Positions 51,209 to 60,258 of a stretch of DNA of 64,000 nt are shown here, piece by piece. Under the pieces are notes generated by a model, which was not told the DNA's origin, did not search any database, and was given only the letters and a program-made list of their open reading frames with translations. The first letter of the stretch is position 1. Every line of letters starts with the position of its first letter. The stretch comes from Rhizobium sp. BK418 (GTDB lineage Bacteria; Pseudomonadota; Alphaproteobacteria; Rhizobiales; Rhizobiaceae). The position numbers and the translations under genes were made by a program. The stretch is taken from contig NZ_SLZK01000003.1 of the NCBI RefSeq assembly GCF_004341105.1, positions 744,001 to 808,000 on the forward strand. The letters run 5' to 3'.

Positions 51209-51994
51209 TTAAACGCCAAGCGAGACGCGCAGCGGGTTTGCCGGGTCGGAAAGCAGCTTCACCGCAAAGGCGATGCAGACGATGACGAGCAGCGGCTTGA
51301 TGAGCTTTGCGCCAATGCGCATGGCAAGCCGGGAACCGAGTTGCGCGCCGAGGAACTGGCAGGCGCCCATCAGGAGGCCGATCTTCCAGAGGGTCGCGCC
51401 GAAGCTCGCGAAGACGACGAGTGCGCCGAAGTTCGAGCCGAGATTGAGAAGCTTGGTGTGAGCCGTCGCCTTCAGCATGCCGAAGCCTGCGAGTGTGACG
51501 AAAGCCAGCATGAAGAAGGAGCCGGTGCCGGGGCCGAAGACGCCGTCGTAGAAGCCGATGACCGGAACCAGCGTCAGGCCGAAAAGGGAGGGCGTCATCC
51601 GGCGGTGCGTATCAGAATCGTTGAGGTTCGGCTTGACGGCGAAAAAGATGGCGATCGCCACCAACAGCACCGGCATGACGGCCTGCAGCACCTGGCCGGG
51701 AACGAGCGTGGCAAGGGCCGCACCCAGCGACCCGCCCAAGACGGCCATCAGCGCCATCGGCAATTGTTCCGAAAGCTTCACATGGCCCTTGCGGGCATAA
51801 GCGATGGTTGCCGAAGCGGCGCCGAAGAGCGATTGCACCTTGTTGGTGCCGAGCGTCTGCAGCGGCGGGATGCCTGCGATCAACATGGCGGGGACGGTGA
51901 TGAGGCCGCCGCCGCCGGCAATGGAATCGACGAAACCGGCAAAGAAGGCGGCCGCGCAGAGCAGCAGAAGCAGATGGAAGGCAATGTCAGGCAA
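51209..51994 (-). CDS. TSUP-family (TauE/SafE-like) permease
   Basis: With a TTG start at 51994 the protein has 261 residues, normal for this family; the in-frame ATG at 52069 would add 25 atypical residues. It has about eight membrane helices and the duplicated TauE/SafE pattern: FFAGFVDSIAGGGGLITVPAML with GTNKVQSLFG in the first half, and GFYDGVFGPGTGSFFMLAFVTLAGF with HTKLLNLGSNFGAL in the second. Members export sulfite, sulfonates or related organosulfur anions. CobE starts 117 bp away in the opposite direction. Confidence 0.9.
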   Translation of the reverse strand: MPDIAFHLLLLLCAAAFFAGFVDSIAGGGGLITVPAMLIAGIPPLQTLGTNKVQSLFGAASATIAYARKGHVKLSEQLPMALMAVLGGSLGAALATLVPGQVLQAVMPVLLVAIAIFFAVKPNLNDSDTHRRMTPSLFGLTLVPVIGFYDGVFGPGTGSFFMLAFVTLAGFGMLKATAHTKLLNLGSNFGALVVFASFGATLWKIGLLMGACQFLGAQLGSRLAMRIGAKLIKPLLVIVCIAFAVKLLSDPANPLRVSLGV

Positions 51995-52110
51995 GATGCT
52001 AGTCCGGGAGGAGCATTCGAGGGCGAGTGCGGGGGCGTTCGGGCGGCCTTGTTGCATTTCCCGCCACAAGCTGCAATGGCTCCGAAGAAACAGCGGGGCC
52101 TATTCAACAG

Positions 52111-52527
52111 ATGGGAATGAGCGAGATCACTTTCGATGGCGCAAGACGGCATGTGCTCGGGCTCGGCTGCGAGCGCGGCGCGCTGCCTGCCGAGGTTCTG
52201 GCGCTTGCCATCGAGGCGCTGGAGGCGGCCGGCATAAAGAGCGCGGAGCTTGCCGCCATTGGCTCGATCGACAGCCGCAGGCAGGAACCGGCCATTCTCG
52301 CCGTTGCGGAGCATTTCGACGTTCCGGCAGTCTTCTTTGACGCATCAAGGCTGGAAGAGGAAACGCCGCGGCTGAAAAATCCCTCCGAGATCGTCTTTGC
52401 CCGCGTCGGCTGCCATGGAGTGGCGGAATCGGCGGCGCTTGCGGCTATCGGAGCAGAGGCACAGCTGATGCTCTGCAAGATCAAATCCGCACATGCGACA
52501 GCGGCAATAGCCCGCATCGGTTCGTAA
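52111..52527 (+). CDS. cobE: Cobalamin biosynthesis protein CobE
   Basis: The 138-residue protein (ATG at 52111; ATG at 52117 also possible) resembles CobE and the C-terminal domain of CbiG: VLGLGCERGALPAEVLALAIEAL, AAIGSIDSRRQEPAILAVAEHF and VGCHGVAESAALAAIGAEAQL. CobE is needed for aerobic cobalamin synthesis, but its exact step is not firmly established; it has been proposed to act with the ring-contraction machinery. It marks the return of cob genes after the inserted block. Confidence 0.9.
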   Translation: MGMSEITFDGARRHVLGLGCERGALPAEVLALAIEALEAAGIKSAELAAIGSIDSRRQEPAILAVAEHFDVPAVFFDASRLEEETPRLKNPSEIVFARVGCHGVAESAALAAIGAEAQLMLCKIKSAHATAAIARIGS

Positions 52528-52613
52528 CAGGCGTGACGTACCGGGCTCACTGTGGCAGCAATGACCTGTCTCGGATTGAAGGCCCAGCCGGATCATAAAG
52601 GAGGATCGGTGCG

Positions 52614-53600
52614 ATGAAAAATGTGCTTCGTGTCGCCAGCGTTCAGTTTCAGCACAGGGCGAGCGACAAGGCCTATAATATGGGCAGGATAGAGGCCTAT
52701 GCCGCGAAGGCGGCAGAAGAGGGGGCGGCGCTGATCGCGATGCCCGAAATGTGCATCACCGGCTACTGGCATGTGCCCGGCTTGAGCGTGAACGAACTGG
52801 AGGCATTGAGCGAGGCCTTGCCTGACGGTCCCTCCTGCCGTCATGTCCGCCAGCTTGCGGCCGATCTCGGCATCGGCATCGGGGCAGGGCTCATTGAGCG
52901 CTCGGAGAATGGAAAACTCTACAACAGCTACTTCGTGGCGCTACCGGACGGCACCGTTCACGTTCACCGGAAACTGCATGCGTTCGAACACGATGCGATC
53001 CTGAGTGGCGACAGATATACAGTCTTCGATACGCCCTGGGGCGTGCGCATCGGTATTCTGATCTGCTACGACAACAACATCCTCGAAAATGCCCGGGCAA
53101 CGGCCCTGATGGGAGCCGACATCCTGCTTGCCCCTCATCAGACTGGCGGCTGCCATTCGGCCAGTCCGCATGCACTGGGCCTGATCGATGTCGATATCTG
53201 GCGGAACCGCGAGCGCGATCCCGAAGCGATCGAAAAGGAAATCCTGGGGCCGAAGGGGCGCGAATGGCTGATGCGCTGGCTTCCTTCGCGCGCCCGCGAC
53301 AACGGGATGTTCGTCGTTTTCAGCAACGGCATCGGCGAGGACAATGGCGAAGTGCGCACCGGCAACGCCATGATCATCGATCCCTACGGACGCGTTCTGA
53401 CCGAGACATGGGCGGCCCGCGACGAGATGGTGGTTGCCGATATGGACCTGGACCTGCTGCCCATGAGCCAGGGGCGGCGGTGGCTCAGGGTAAGGCGGCC
53501 CGATCTGTACGAAATTATCGTCCAGCCGCAGGCTGACGCCGCTTCCACGCGTGAAGTCCGCTTCTCATATGCGCCGCCCGAAAAGACCGGCAGTGCCTGA
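52614..53600 (+). CDS. Nitrilase-superfamily carbon-nitrogen hydrolase
   Basis: The 328-residue protein has the Glu-Lys-Cys catalytic triad: Glu in LIAMPEMCITGYW, Lys in VHVHRKLHAFEHD and Cys151 in GILICYDNNI. It hydrolyses an amide or nitrile of a small molecule; the substrate is unknown. AAGGAGGATC upstream gives a good ribosome site. It sits between cobE and the nucleoside hydrolase. Confidence 0.93.
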   Translation: MKNVLRVASVQFQHRASDKAYNMGRIEAYAAKAAEEGAALIAMPEMCITGYWHVPGLSVNELEALSEALPDGPSCRHVRQLAADLGIGIGAGLIERSENGKLYNSYFVALPDGTVHVHRKLHAFEHDAILSGDRYTVFDTPWGVRIGILICYDNNILENARATALMGADILLAPHQTGGCHSASPHALGLIDVDIWRNRERDPEAIEKEILGPKGREWLMRWLPSRARDNGMFVVFSNGIGEDNGEVRTGNAMIIDPYGRVLTETWAARDEMVVADMDLDLLPMSQGRRWLRVRRPDLYEIIVQPQADAASTREVRFSYAPPEKTGSA

Positions 53601-53651
53601 TCGCCCGGCTTGAAAGCCGGCGCACCACATTGCTCGCGAGGCAGAAGGACC

Positions 53652-53677
53652 GATAAGGTTGACATTGTCACTTTATC
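53652..53677. promoter_or_regulatory. Palindromic candidate operator before the nucleoside hydrolase
   Basis: An 11-bp palindrome TGACATTGTCA (53660-53670) is framed by GATAA and TTATC. It contains TTGACA, which could be a -35 element. It lies about 90 bp upstream of the nucleoside hydrolase start. Confidence 0.4.
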
Positions 53678-53766
53678 AGCGTTCTCAGTGGCATGGGCAA
53701 GAACCCCCACGTTCAGATCGTGATCTGAATTTGCTCCATTTCATAATCCACATCCAGAGGAAACAC

Positions 53767-54717
53767 ATGCACAAGGTCATTTATGACACGGATCCGGGCG
53801 TCGATGACGCCATGGCGCTTCTCTTCCTGCATCGCCATCCGGAGATCGACCTGATCGGTATCACCACTGTCTTCGGCAATGCTTCGGTTGAAACGACGAC
53901 GCGCAATGCGCTGTTCCTGAAGCGGGAGTGGGATATTGCGGCACCGGTCGCCAAGGGCGCCAGTGTCACCATCGACCCGTCGCGCCACGAGCGCCCGTGG
54001 CCGACCATGGTGCATGGCGATAACGGCCTCGGCAACATGCCGGTGCCTGACACAATCGACCTGCCGCTCGACCCGCGTCCGGCGCATCGCTTCATCATTG
54101 ACACAGTGCGCGCCAATCCGGGCGAGGTGACGCTGGTTGCTGTCGGCCGCATGACGAACCTGGCGTTGGCGCTGAAGGAAGATCCGGAGATTGCGGGCCT
54201 GGTGAAGGAAGTCGTCATCATGGGCGGCAACTTTTATCTGCCGGGCAACGTCTCGCCGGTTGCCGAAGCCAATATTCATGGCGATCCGGAAGCGGCCGAT
54301 ATTATCATGACCGCGCCGTGGAAGGTGGTCGTCATCGGCCTCGATGTCACGGCGATCACGACGATGAGCCGCGGCTATCTGCGCGACATGGCCGCCAAGG
54401 GCGACAAGGCTGTCAAGCAGCTCGACGAGCTCTCGCAGTTCTACATCGATTTCTACAAGCATGCGGTCGAGGACGGCATGATGGTGCATGACAGCTGCGC
54501 TTGCGTCTATGTCGTAGCGCCCGAACTGTTCACCACGATCACGGGTGCAGTGCGCGTCGTCTGCGGCGGCATTGCCGATGGCCAGACGATCGTCAAGCCG
54601 GATGGCCGCCGCTTCCCGCCAGGGCATTGGGATGGCTTGCCGAGTCAGGTCGTTGCCACCGGCATCGAGTCGGAAAAGGTGATCGACCTGATCCGTGATA
54701 CGCTTCTGCGCGCCTGA
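53767..54717 (+). CDS. Nucleoside hydrolase (IUNH family)
   Basis: The ATG at 53767 follows AGAGGAAAC. The 316-residue protein opens with the calcium-binding signature DTDPGVDDAMALL and contains VTLVAVGRMTNLALAL, VVIMGGNFYLPGNVSPVAEANIHGDPEAAD and VHDSCACVYVVAPELF. It cleaves the N-glycosidic bond of nucleosides to ribose and a base. Nicotinate or dimethylbenzimidazole ribosides could tie it to cobalamin loop metabolism, but purine/pyrimidine salvage is the simpler reading. Confidence 0.95.
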   Translation: MHKVIYDTDPGVDDAMALLFLHRHPEIDLIGITTVFGNASVETTTRNALFLKREWDIAAPVAKGASVTIDPSRHERPWPTMVHGDNGLGNMPVPDTIDLPLDPRPAHRFIIDTVRANPGEVTLVAVGRMTNLALALKEDPEIAGLVKEVVIMGGNFYLPGNVSPVAEANIHGDPEAADIIMTAPWKVVVIGLDVTAITTMSRGYLRDMAAKGDKAVKQLDELSQFYIDFYKHAVEDGMMVHDSCACVYVVAPELFTTITGAVRVVCGGIADGQTIVKPDGRRFPPGHWDGLPSQVVATGIESEKVIDLIRDTLLRA

Positions 54718-54724
54718 TCGTTTC

Positions 54725-54768
54725 AACGGGCCGGCATTACACCTCGCTGTCGGCCCGTTCCGTATTTT
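54725..54768 (+). terminator. Terminator after the nucleoside hydrolase
   Basis: AACGGGCCG (54725-54733) pairs perfectly with CGGCCCGTT (54751-54759), and CCGTATTTT follows. It separates this gene from the cobA operon. Confidence 0.6.
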
Positions 54769-54876
54769 GGAATCCAATCAATCTGTTGAGTGCATTTTCT
54801 TCGAAAGAAATTCCGGTTCTTGCGAAGTTGATTCAAGTCGATTTCGTCAAGTTCCAGTGCACGGCAAGCGAGAGCG

Positions 54877-54905
54877 TTGACCTCGTCTATTAGCGGGCCT
54901 AGATC
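54877..54905 (+). promoter_or_regulatory. Candidate promoter of the cobABCD operon
   Basis: TTGACC (54877-54882) and TAGATC (54900-54905) are 17 bp apart. The predicted start of transcription falls at or next to the cobA ATG (54912), which would make the mRNA leaderless. No cobalamin riboswitch is seen here. Confidence 0.4.
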
Positions 54906-54911
54906 AGCGGA

Positions 54912-55760
54912 ATGATCGACAGCACATTCTCACATCTGCCGGCGCTGGAGCCGGGCAGCGTCTGGCTCGTTGGCGCCGGTCCGGGTGATCCTGGTCTGCT
55001 GACGCTGCTTGCTGCCAAGGGGCTCGCCGAGGCCGATGTGATCGTCCATGACGCGCTGGTCAACGAGGACTGTCTGAAGCTTGCGCGCTCCGGCGCCGAG
55101 CTTGAATATGCCGGTAAACGCGGCGGTAAGCCCTCCGCCAAGCAGCGGGATATTTCGCTGAGACTGGTGGAGCTGGCGCGGGCCGGCAAGCGCGTGCTGC
55201 GGCTGAAGGGCGGCGATCCCTTCGTCTTCGGGCGAGGCGGGGAAGAGGCGCTGACGCTGGTCGAGCATAATATTCCTTTCCGCATCGTGCCGGGCATTAC
55301 CGCCGGCATCGGCGGGCTTGCCTATGCCGGCATTCCGGTGACCCATCGCGAGATCAATCATGCCGTGACCTTCCTCACCGGACATGACTCTTCCGGCATC
55401 GTGCCCGATGCGATCAACTGGGAAGCGATCGGCAAGGGTTCGCCCGTCATCGTCATGTATATGGCGATGAAGCATATCGCCCAGATCAGCGCCAATCTCA
55501 TTGCCTCCGGCCGTTCGGCATCCGAACCCGTGGCGTTCGTTTGCAATGCGGCGACCGGCGCGCAGCAGGTGCTGGAGACGACGCTCGGGCAGGCGACCGA
55601 GGCCGTTGCGGCCTCCGGGCTGGAGCCGCCGGCGGTCGTCGTGGTCGGTGAGGTGGTGCGGCTGCGCGGCTCGCTCGACTGGCTGGGTGCGCTTGGCGGG
55701 CGGCGCCTGCAGCCCGATCCCTTCAAGCATGCGGAAGGTCGGGGAAAGGAGACGGCATGA
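54912..55760 (+). CDS. cobA: Uroporphyrinogen-III C-methyltransferase CobA
   Basis: The 282-residue SUMT has VWLVGAGPGDPGLLTLLA at residues ~17-34, VLRLKGGDPFVFGRGGEE, PGITAGIGGLAYAGIPVTHR and VIVMYMAMKH, all class III SAM-methyltransferase motifs of the CobA/CysG type. It methylates uroporphyrinogen III at C2 and C7 to precorrin-2, the entry to cobalamin synthesis. It overlaps cobB by 4 bp. Confidence 0.97.
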   Translation: MIDSTFSHLPALEPGSVWLVGAGPGDPGLLTLLAAKGLAEADVIVHDALVNEDCLKLARSGAELEYAGKRGGKPSAKQRDISLRLVELARAGKRVLRLKGGDPFVFGRGGEEALTLVEHNIPFRIVPGITAGIGGLAYAGIPVTHREINHAVTFLTGHDSSGIVPDAINWEAIGKGSPVIVMYMAMKHIAQISANLIASGRSASEPVAFVCNAATGAQQVLETTLGQATEAVAASGLEPPAVVVVGEVVRLRGSLDWLGALGGRRLQPDPFKHAEGRGKETA

Positions 55761-57064
55761 GCGGACTTCTGATCGCCGCACCGTCTTCCGGGTCCGGCAA
55801 GACCACCGTTACCCTGGGGCTGCTGCGGGCATTGCGACGGCGCGGTATTGGTGTGGCCCCCGGCAAGACGGGGCCTGACTATATCGATCCAGCCTTTCAT
55901 GCGGCGGCAAGCGGCGCGCTCTGCCTCAATTTCGATCCCTGGGGCATGCGGCCGGAGCTGATTTCGGCCAATGCGACGTTGCACCGTTCCGGCGACCGGA
56001 TCCTGCTGATCGAGGGCATGATGGGCCTGTTCGATGGCGCTGCGGACGGGCGTGGCACGGCGGCGGAACTGGCAGCGCAGCTCGGGCTTTCCGTCGTTCT
56101 CGTCGTCGATGCCTCGCGCCTGTCGCAATCCGTTGCGCCGCTTGTCAGCGGTTTTGCCGGTTTCCGCGCCGATGTGCGCATTGCCGGTGTCATCCTGAAC
56201 AAAGTCGGCAGCGACCGGCATGAGGCGATGTTGCGGCAGGCACTGGACAAGATCCGCATGCCTGTCGTCGCCGTCATCCGCAAGGATGCGATGCTCGCCC
56301 TGCCGGAGCGACATCTCGGGCTGGTGCAGGCGGGCGAACATGCGGCGCTCGAGGAATTCATCGATTACGCCGCGGATGCCGTCTCCGAAGAGTGCAATTT
56401 CGAATTCCTGATGCGCATCGCACGCCAGGGGCTGAACCGGCCGTCGGCCGCCAATATCGCCCGGCTGATGCCCTTCGGCAGCCGTATTGCCGTTGCCCGC
56501 GATATCGCCTTTGCCTTCTGCTACGAGCATATGCTGCTCGGCTGGCGACGGCGCGGCGCGGAGATTTCGTTCTTTTCGCCGCTGGCCGATGAAGCGCCGG
56601 CAGCGGATGCCGATGCGATCTATCTGCCGGGCGGTTATCCCGAGCTGCATGCGGGCAGGCTGTCGGCGGCGCAGAATTTTGCCGCGGCGATGAAGGCTGC
56701 GGCAGCACGCGGCGTGCGCATCTATGGCGAATGCGGCGGCTACATGGTGCTCGGCGACGGGCTGATCGACGCGGGAGGCGCGCGCCATGAAATGCTCGGC
56801 CTCTTGCCTGTCGTCACCAGCTACCAGGCGCGGCAGCGGCATCTCGGCTATCGCCGCGTGACGCCACTTGAGGGCGCCTTCTTCGACAAGGTGATGACGG
56901 CGCACGAGTTTCATTATTCCACCATCGTCTCCGAAGGCGAGGCCGATCGGCTCTTTGCCGCCGAGGATGCGCTCGGCAACGATCTCGGCCAGGCAGGCCT
57001 GCGGCGCGGGCAGGTGGCCGGCTCCTATATGCATCTGATCGACCTTGCGGGAGCCGCATCGTGA
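55757..57064 (+). CDS. cobB: Hydrogenobyrinic acid a,c-diamide synthase CobB
   Basis: The 435-residue protein pairs an N-terminal ATP-binding domain (LIAAPSSGSGKTTVTLGLL, PGKTGPDYIDPAFH) with a C-terminal class I glutaminase (IYGECGGYMVLG, nucleophile Cys; AHEFHYS). It amidates carboxylates a and c using glutamine. ATGA overlaps join it to cobA and cobC. Confidence 0.97.
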   Translation: MSGLLIAAPSSGSGKTTVTLGLLRALRRRGIGVAPGKTGPDYIDPAFHAAASGALCLNFDPWGMRPELISANATLHRSGDRILLIEGMMGLFDGAADGRGTAAELAAQLGLSVVLVVDASRLSQSVAPLVSGFAGFRADVRIAGVILNKVGSDRHEAMLRQALDKIRMPVVAVIRKDAMLALPERHLGLVQAGEHAALEEFIDYAADAVSEECNFEFLMRIARQGLNRPSAANIARLMPFGSRIAVARDIAFAFCYEHMLLGWRRRGAEISFFSPLADEAPAADADAIYLPGGYPELHAGRLSAAQNFAAAMKAAAARGVRIYGECGGYMVLGDGLIDAGGARHEMLGLLPVVTSYQARQRHLGYRRVTPLEGAFFDKVMTAHEFHYSTIVSEGEADRLFAAEDALGNDLGQAGLRRGQVAGSYMHLIDLAGAAS

Positions 57065-58062
57065 ATGCGCCGATCATTCATGGCGGCGGCATTACCGCGG
57101 CGGCGGCGACCTTTGGCGGACGCGTGGAAGACTGGCTCGACCTTTCGACCGGTATCAATCCCAATCCGGTTTCGCTGCCGGAGATCCCGACGAGGGTCTG
57201 GCAGCGGCTGCCGGACCGGCATCTGGTCGAGACGGCGCGCTATGCTGCGCGCGATCATTATCGCAGCGGCGCGATCCTGCCGCTTCCGGTTCCCGGCACG
57301 CAGTCCGTGATCCAGCTTCTGCCGCGGCTCCCGCAGCCGGGCAGGCGGGTGGCGATCCTGTCTCCGACCTATGGAGAATATGCACGGGCCTTCGGCGCCG
57401 CGGGTTTTGCCGTCGATACGGTCAGCGATATCGATGATATCGGCCCGGAGCATGGGCTTGCCGTGGTGGTCAATCCAAACAATCCTGATGGCCGGGTCTA
57501 TACTGCCGGCCGGCTGGAGGCGCTGCACGAGCGGCTCAAGGCAAATGGCGGCTTTCTCGTGGTCGACGAGGCTTTCGGCGATACGAGCCCGGAAACGAGC
57601 CTCGCGCCGCGAGCGGCTGCGCTTTCCAACCTCATCATCCTCCGCTCCTTCGGCAAATTCTTCGGGCTTGCGGGGCTGAGGCTCGGCTTTGCCATTGCGC
57701 GGAGCGATATTCTTGCGCGTTTCGAGGACTGGCTCGGCCCCTGGGCCGTGTCGGGGCCGGCGCTTTTTCTTGCCGGTTCGCTGCTGAATTCGGATGTTTC
57801 CGCTATTCTCCGCTCGATCGCCGAGCGGCAGGCTGCCCTTCATGCCGTGCTAGTCGACGCCGGCCTTACGGTGGCAGGCGGCACGCCGCTTTTCACTCTT
57901 GTTGTCGACGGCAGAGCCCCCGGCATTTACACGACTCTTTGCCGCAATCATATTCTCGTCCGCCGGTTCGACTACGCGCCGGATTGGCTGCGCTTCGGCC
58001 TTGCGCCGGACGCCGCTGACGACGCGAGACTGGCTGCGGCCCTTCGGAGCTTTGATCGATGA
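57061..58062 (+). CDS. cobC: CobC, L-threonine-phosphate decarboxylase-like aminotransferase
   Basis: The 333-residue PLP enzyme (GTG start at 57061) shows the class I/II aminotransferase pattern: LDLSTGINPNPVSLP, VVNPNNPDGRVYTAG, LVVDEAFGD and the PLP-lysine region LRSFGKFFGLAGLRLGF. In this pathway CobC supplies the aminopropanol arm (or its phosphate) used by CobD. It overlaps cobB by 4 bp and cobD by 4 bp. Confidence 0.95.
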   Translation: MNAPIIHGGGITAAAATFGGRVEDWLDLSTGINPNPVSLPEIPTRVWQRLPDRHLVETARYAARDHYRSGAILPLPVPGTQSVIQLLPRLPQPGRRVAILSPTYGEYARAFGAAGFAVDTVSDIDDIGPEHGLAVVVNPNNPDGRVYTAGRLEALHERLKANGGFLVVDEAFGDTSPETSLAPRAAALSNLIILRSFGKFFGLAGLRLGFAIARSDILARFEDWLGPWAVSGPALFLAGSLLNSDVSAILRSIAERQAALHAVLVDAGLTVAGGTPLFTLVVDGRAPGIYTTLCRNHILVRRFDYAPDWLRFGLAPDAADDARLAAALRSFDR

Positions 58063-59039
58063 ATTTGGACGAACATTCTCTCGTGTTGGTTCTGGCCTTG
58101 CTGCTTGATCGCATCATCGGCGATCCGCAATGGCTGTGGGTGCGCGTGCCGCATCCAGTTGCCATCTTCGGCCGGGCGATCGGCTATTTCGATCAGCATT
58201 TCAATCGCGAGAGCCTGAGCAAGGCGCAGCGCAAACAGAATGGCGTCGTGGCGATCCTGGCGCTTTCGGTGCTCGCCGTCGTCACTGGGCTGGTGCTGCA
58301 CTGGTTCTTCATGCTCTTCGGCCCCCTTGGTATTCTGCTCGAAGTTTTCTGCGTGGCGATCTTCCTGGCGCAGAAGAGCTTGTCGGATCATGTCGCGGCG
58401 GTGGCAACGGCGCTGAGGGCCGAAGGTCTCGTCGGTGGGCGCAAGGCGGTGTCGCGGATCGTCGGACGTGACCCGGAAACATTAGATGAGCCGGGTGTCT
58501 GCCGCGCGGCGATCGAGAGCCTTGCGGAAAACTTCTCCGATGGCGTGGTGGCGCCGGCTCTCTGGTATGCGATTTTCGGCCTGCCGGGCCTGTTCTTCTA
58601 CAAGATGCTGAATACGGCGGATTCGATGATCGGCCACCGCTCGGAGAAATATGTCGATTTCGGCTGGGCTTCGGCCCGGCTGGACGATATCGCCAACTGG
58701 CCGGCGGCGCGCCTGTCGATCCTGCTGATCGCCATGGGCGCCGGCATCCGCCGCGGCACGACCGCCTTCAGCGATTCCTTCCGTGTAGGCCTGCGTGACG
58801 GCAAGCTGCATCGCTCGCCGAATTCCGGCCGTCCGGAAGCGGCCATGGCCGGCGCGCTCGACCTGCAGCTGGCCGGCCCACGCGTCTATTCGGGTGTCGT
58901 CGTGCGCGAGCCGATGATCAACGGCACCGGCCGGGATGTGGCGACGGCAGGTGATGTCGAGGACGGGATTTCGGTCTTCCAGGCCAGCTGTATGTCGCTG
59001 ACCCTGCTTGCCTTCGTGGCCTTTGTCTGCCTGCTCTAG
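58059..59039 (+). CDS. cobD: CobD (CbiB-type) cobinamide synthase
   Basis: The 326-residue membrane protein has five or so hydrophobic helices and the CbiB motifs LLLDRIIGDPQWLWVRVPHPV, SLAENFSDGVVAPALWYAIFGLPG, KMLNTADSMIGHRSEKY and GRPEAAMAGAL. It attaches aminopropanol (phosphate) to adenosylcobyric acid to give cobinamide. Last gene of cobABCD; its stop shares CTAG with the convergent MFS gene. Confidence 0.96.
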   Translation: MNLDEHSLVLVLALLLDRIIGDPQWLWVRVPHPVAIFGRAIGYFDQHFNRESLSKAQRKQNGVVAILALSVLAVVTGLVLHWFFMLFGPLGILLEVFCVAIFLAQKSLSDHVAAVATALRAEGLVGGRKAVSRIVGRDPETLDEPGVCRAAIESLAENFSDGVVAPALWYAIFGLPGLFFYKMLNTADSMIGHRSEKYVDFGWASARLDDIANWPAARLSILLIAMGAGIRRGTTAFSDSFRVGLRDGKLHRSPNSGRPEAAMAGALDLQLAGPRVYSGVVVREPMINGTGRDVATAGDVEDGISVFQASCMSLTLLAFVAFVCLL

Positions 59040-60244
59040 GCTAGCCGTCTCTCCACCATCAACAATACCGTAAGGGTTAAGCTCAGCAGGCCAAGCGATA
59101 GCGGCAGACCGTGATGGCCGATCATCTGCATCGCCATGCCCGTCGCGGGCGAGCCAAGGATGCCGCCGAGGCCCCAGACGAAGGCGAAGGCGGCGTTGCC
59201 GGCGATGAGGGACGGGCCTGTGAAGCGCTCGCCGAGTTGGATCAGCGACAGGGTGTAAAGGCCGAAGGAGACGCCGCCCCAAGCGAAGAACAGTGGCCAG
59301 ATCAGCCACGTGTCGAAGCTTGGCGAAAGCAGCAGGCAGGCAGCGAGACAGGTGAGGACGCAGAAGAGCAGGGTTCGCCGCGAGCCGAACCGTTCAACCA
59401 TACGGCCAAGCAGGACCTGCAGGATTGCATTGCCAGTGATGAAACAGGTGATGAGGGAGGCAATCCGCTGTTCATCGCTGCCGAATGCTGCGCCATAAAC
59501 CGCAAACAGCGAGAGCAGAACTTGCTCGAAAGCGGCAGCGGTGAAGACTGCAAACAGGAGGAGCGGCGCAAGCGCGAAAAAGCTGATGACCGAGATTGCC
59601 TCTCTCTCCTGCGGCATGGCGGGCAGGCGTGCGACGACTGCGAGCACGATCAGGCCGCAGAAGAGGAAGGCGGCGATGCCGATCAGGAAGGGCGGCCAGC
59701 CTTCGGTGCCGGCGAGGCCAAGGGATAGCGGGCCGAGCGCGAAGCCTGCCGAAACGATCGACGAATAGAGGCCCATGATGCGGCCCCGGTACAACGCCGG
59801 CGTGAGCGAGACCAGCCAGGTCTCGCTGATCACGTAAAGCGGATTGGCGAAGACGCCGAGCAGGAGGCGCAGCGGCATCCAGGCCCAGACATTCTGCATC
59901 GAGGCAATGGCGGCGAGGGTGAGGGCGGCAAGGACAGAACAGAGAACCGCCAGCCGCGCTGCGCCGATGTGCCCTGAGAGTGCGGGAACGAGTGGCGCCG
60001 AGACGATGAAACCGAATGGTGTCATCGCGGCCGACAGGCCGATCAGCCCCGATGTCGTGCCCCGCCGCTCCAGGATGAAGCTCAGCAGCGGATAGGTCAG
60101 CCCCTGCGCCACAGCAAAGACCGTGACCGTCGTGATGATGCCCGCCATTGCTGCCCAGGGGACAGGGGCTCCTTGCGGTGATGTCGTACTGTGCACGGGC
60201 TGGTGAAGCGCCGCGGCAGACTGGAACTGGCGATCGTCCGTCAT
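59036..60244 (-). CDS. MFS transporter (YcaD-like)
   Basis: The 402-residue protein (start MTDDRQFQSA) has twelve predicted helices and MFS signatures such as SAPLVPALSGHIGAARLAV and YSSIVSAGFALGPLSLGLAG. The layout resembles YcaD/YfkF-type efflux carriers. The substrate is unknown. The start follows the DUF1127 stop by 14 bp, so the two are probably one transcript. It ends convergent with cobD. Confidence 0.9.
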   Translation of the reverse strand: MTDDRQFQSAAALHQPVHSTTSPQGAPVPWAAMAGIITTVTVFAVAQGLTYPLLSFILERRGTTSGLIGLSAAMTPFGFIVSAPLVPALSGHIGAARLAVLCSVLAALTLAAIASMQNVWAWMPLRLLLGVFANPLYVISETWLVSLTPALYRGRIMGLYSSIVSAGFALGPLSLGLAGTEGWPPFLIGIAAFLFCGLIVLAVVARLPAMPQEREAISVISFFALAPLLLFAVFTAAAFEQVLLSLFAVYGAAFGSDEQRIASLITCFITGNAILQVLLGRMVERFGSRRTLLFCVLTCLAACLLLSPSFDTWLIWPLFFAWGGVSFGLYTLSLIQLGERFTGPSLIAGNAAFAFVWGLGGILGSPATGMAMQMIGHHGLPLSLGLLSLTLTVLLMVERRLA

Positions 60245-60258
60245 TGTTTCGTCCGCCT

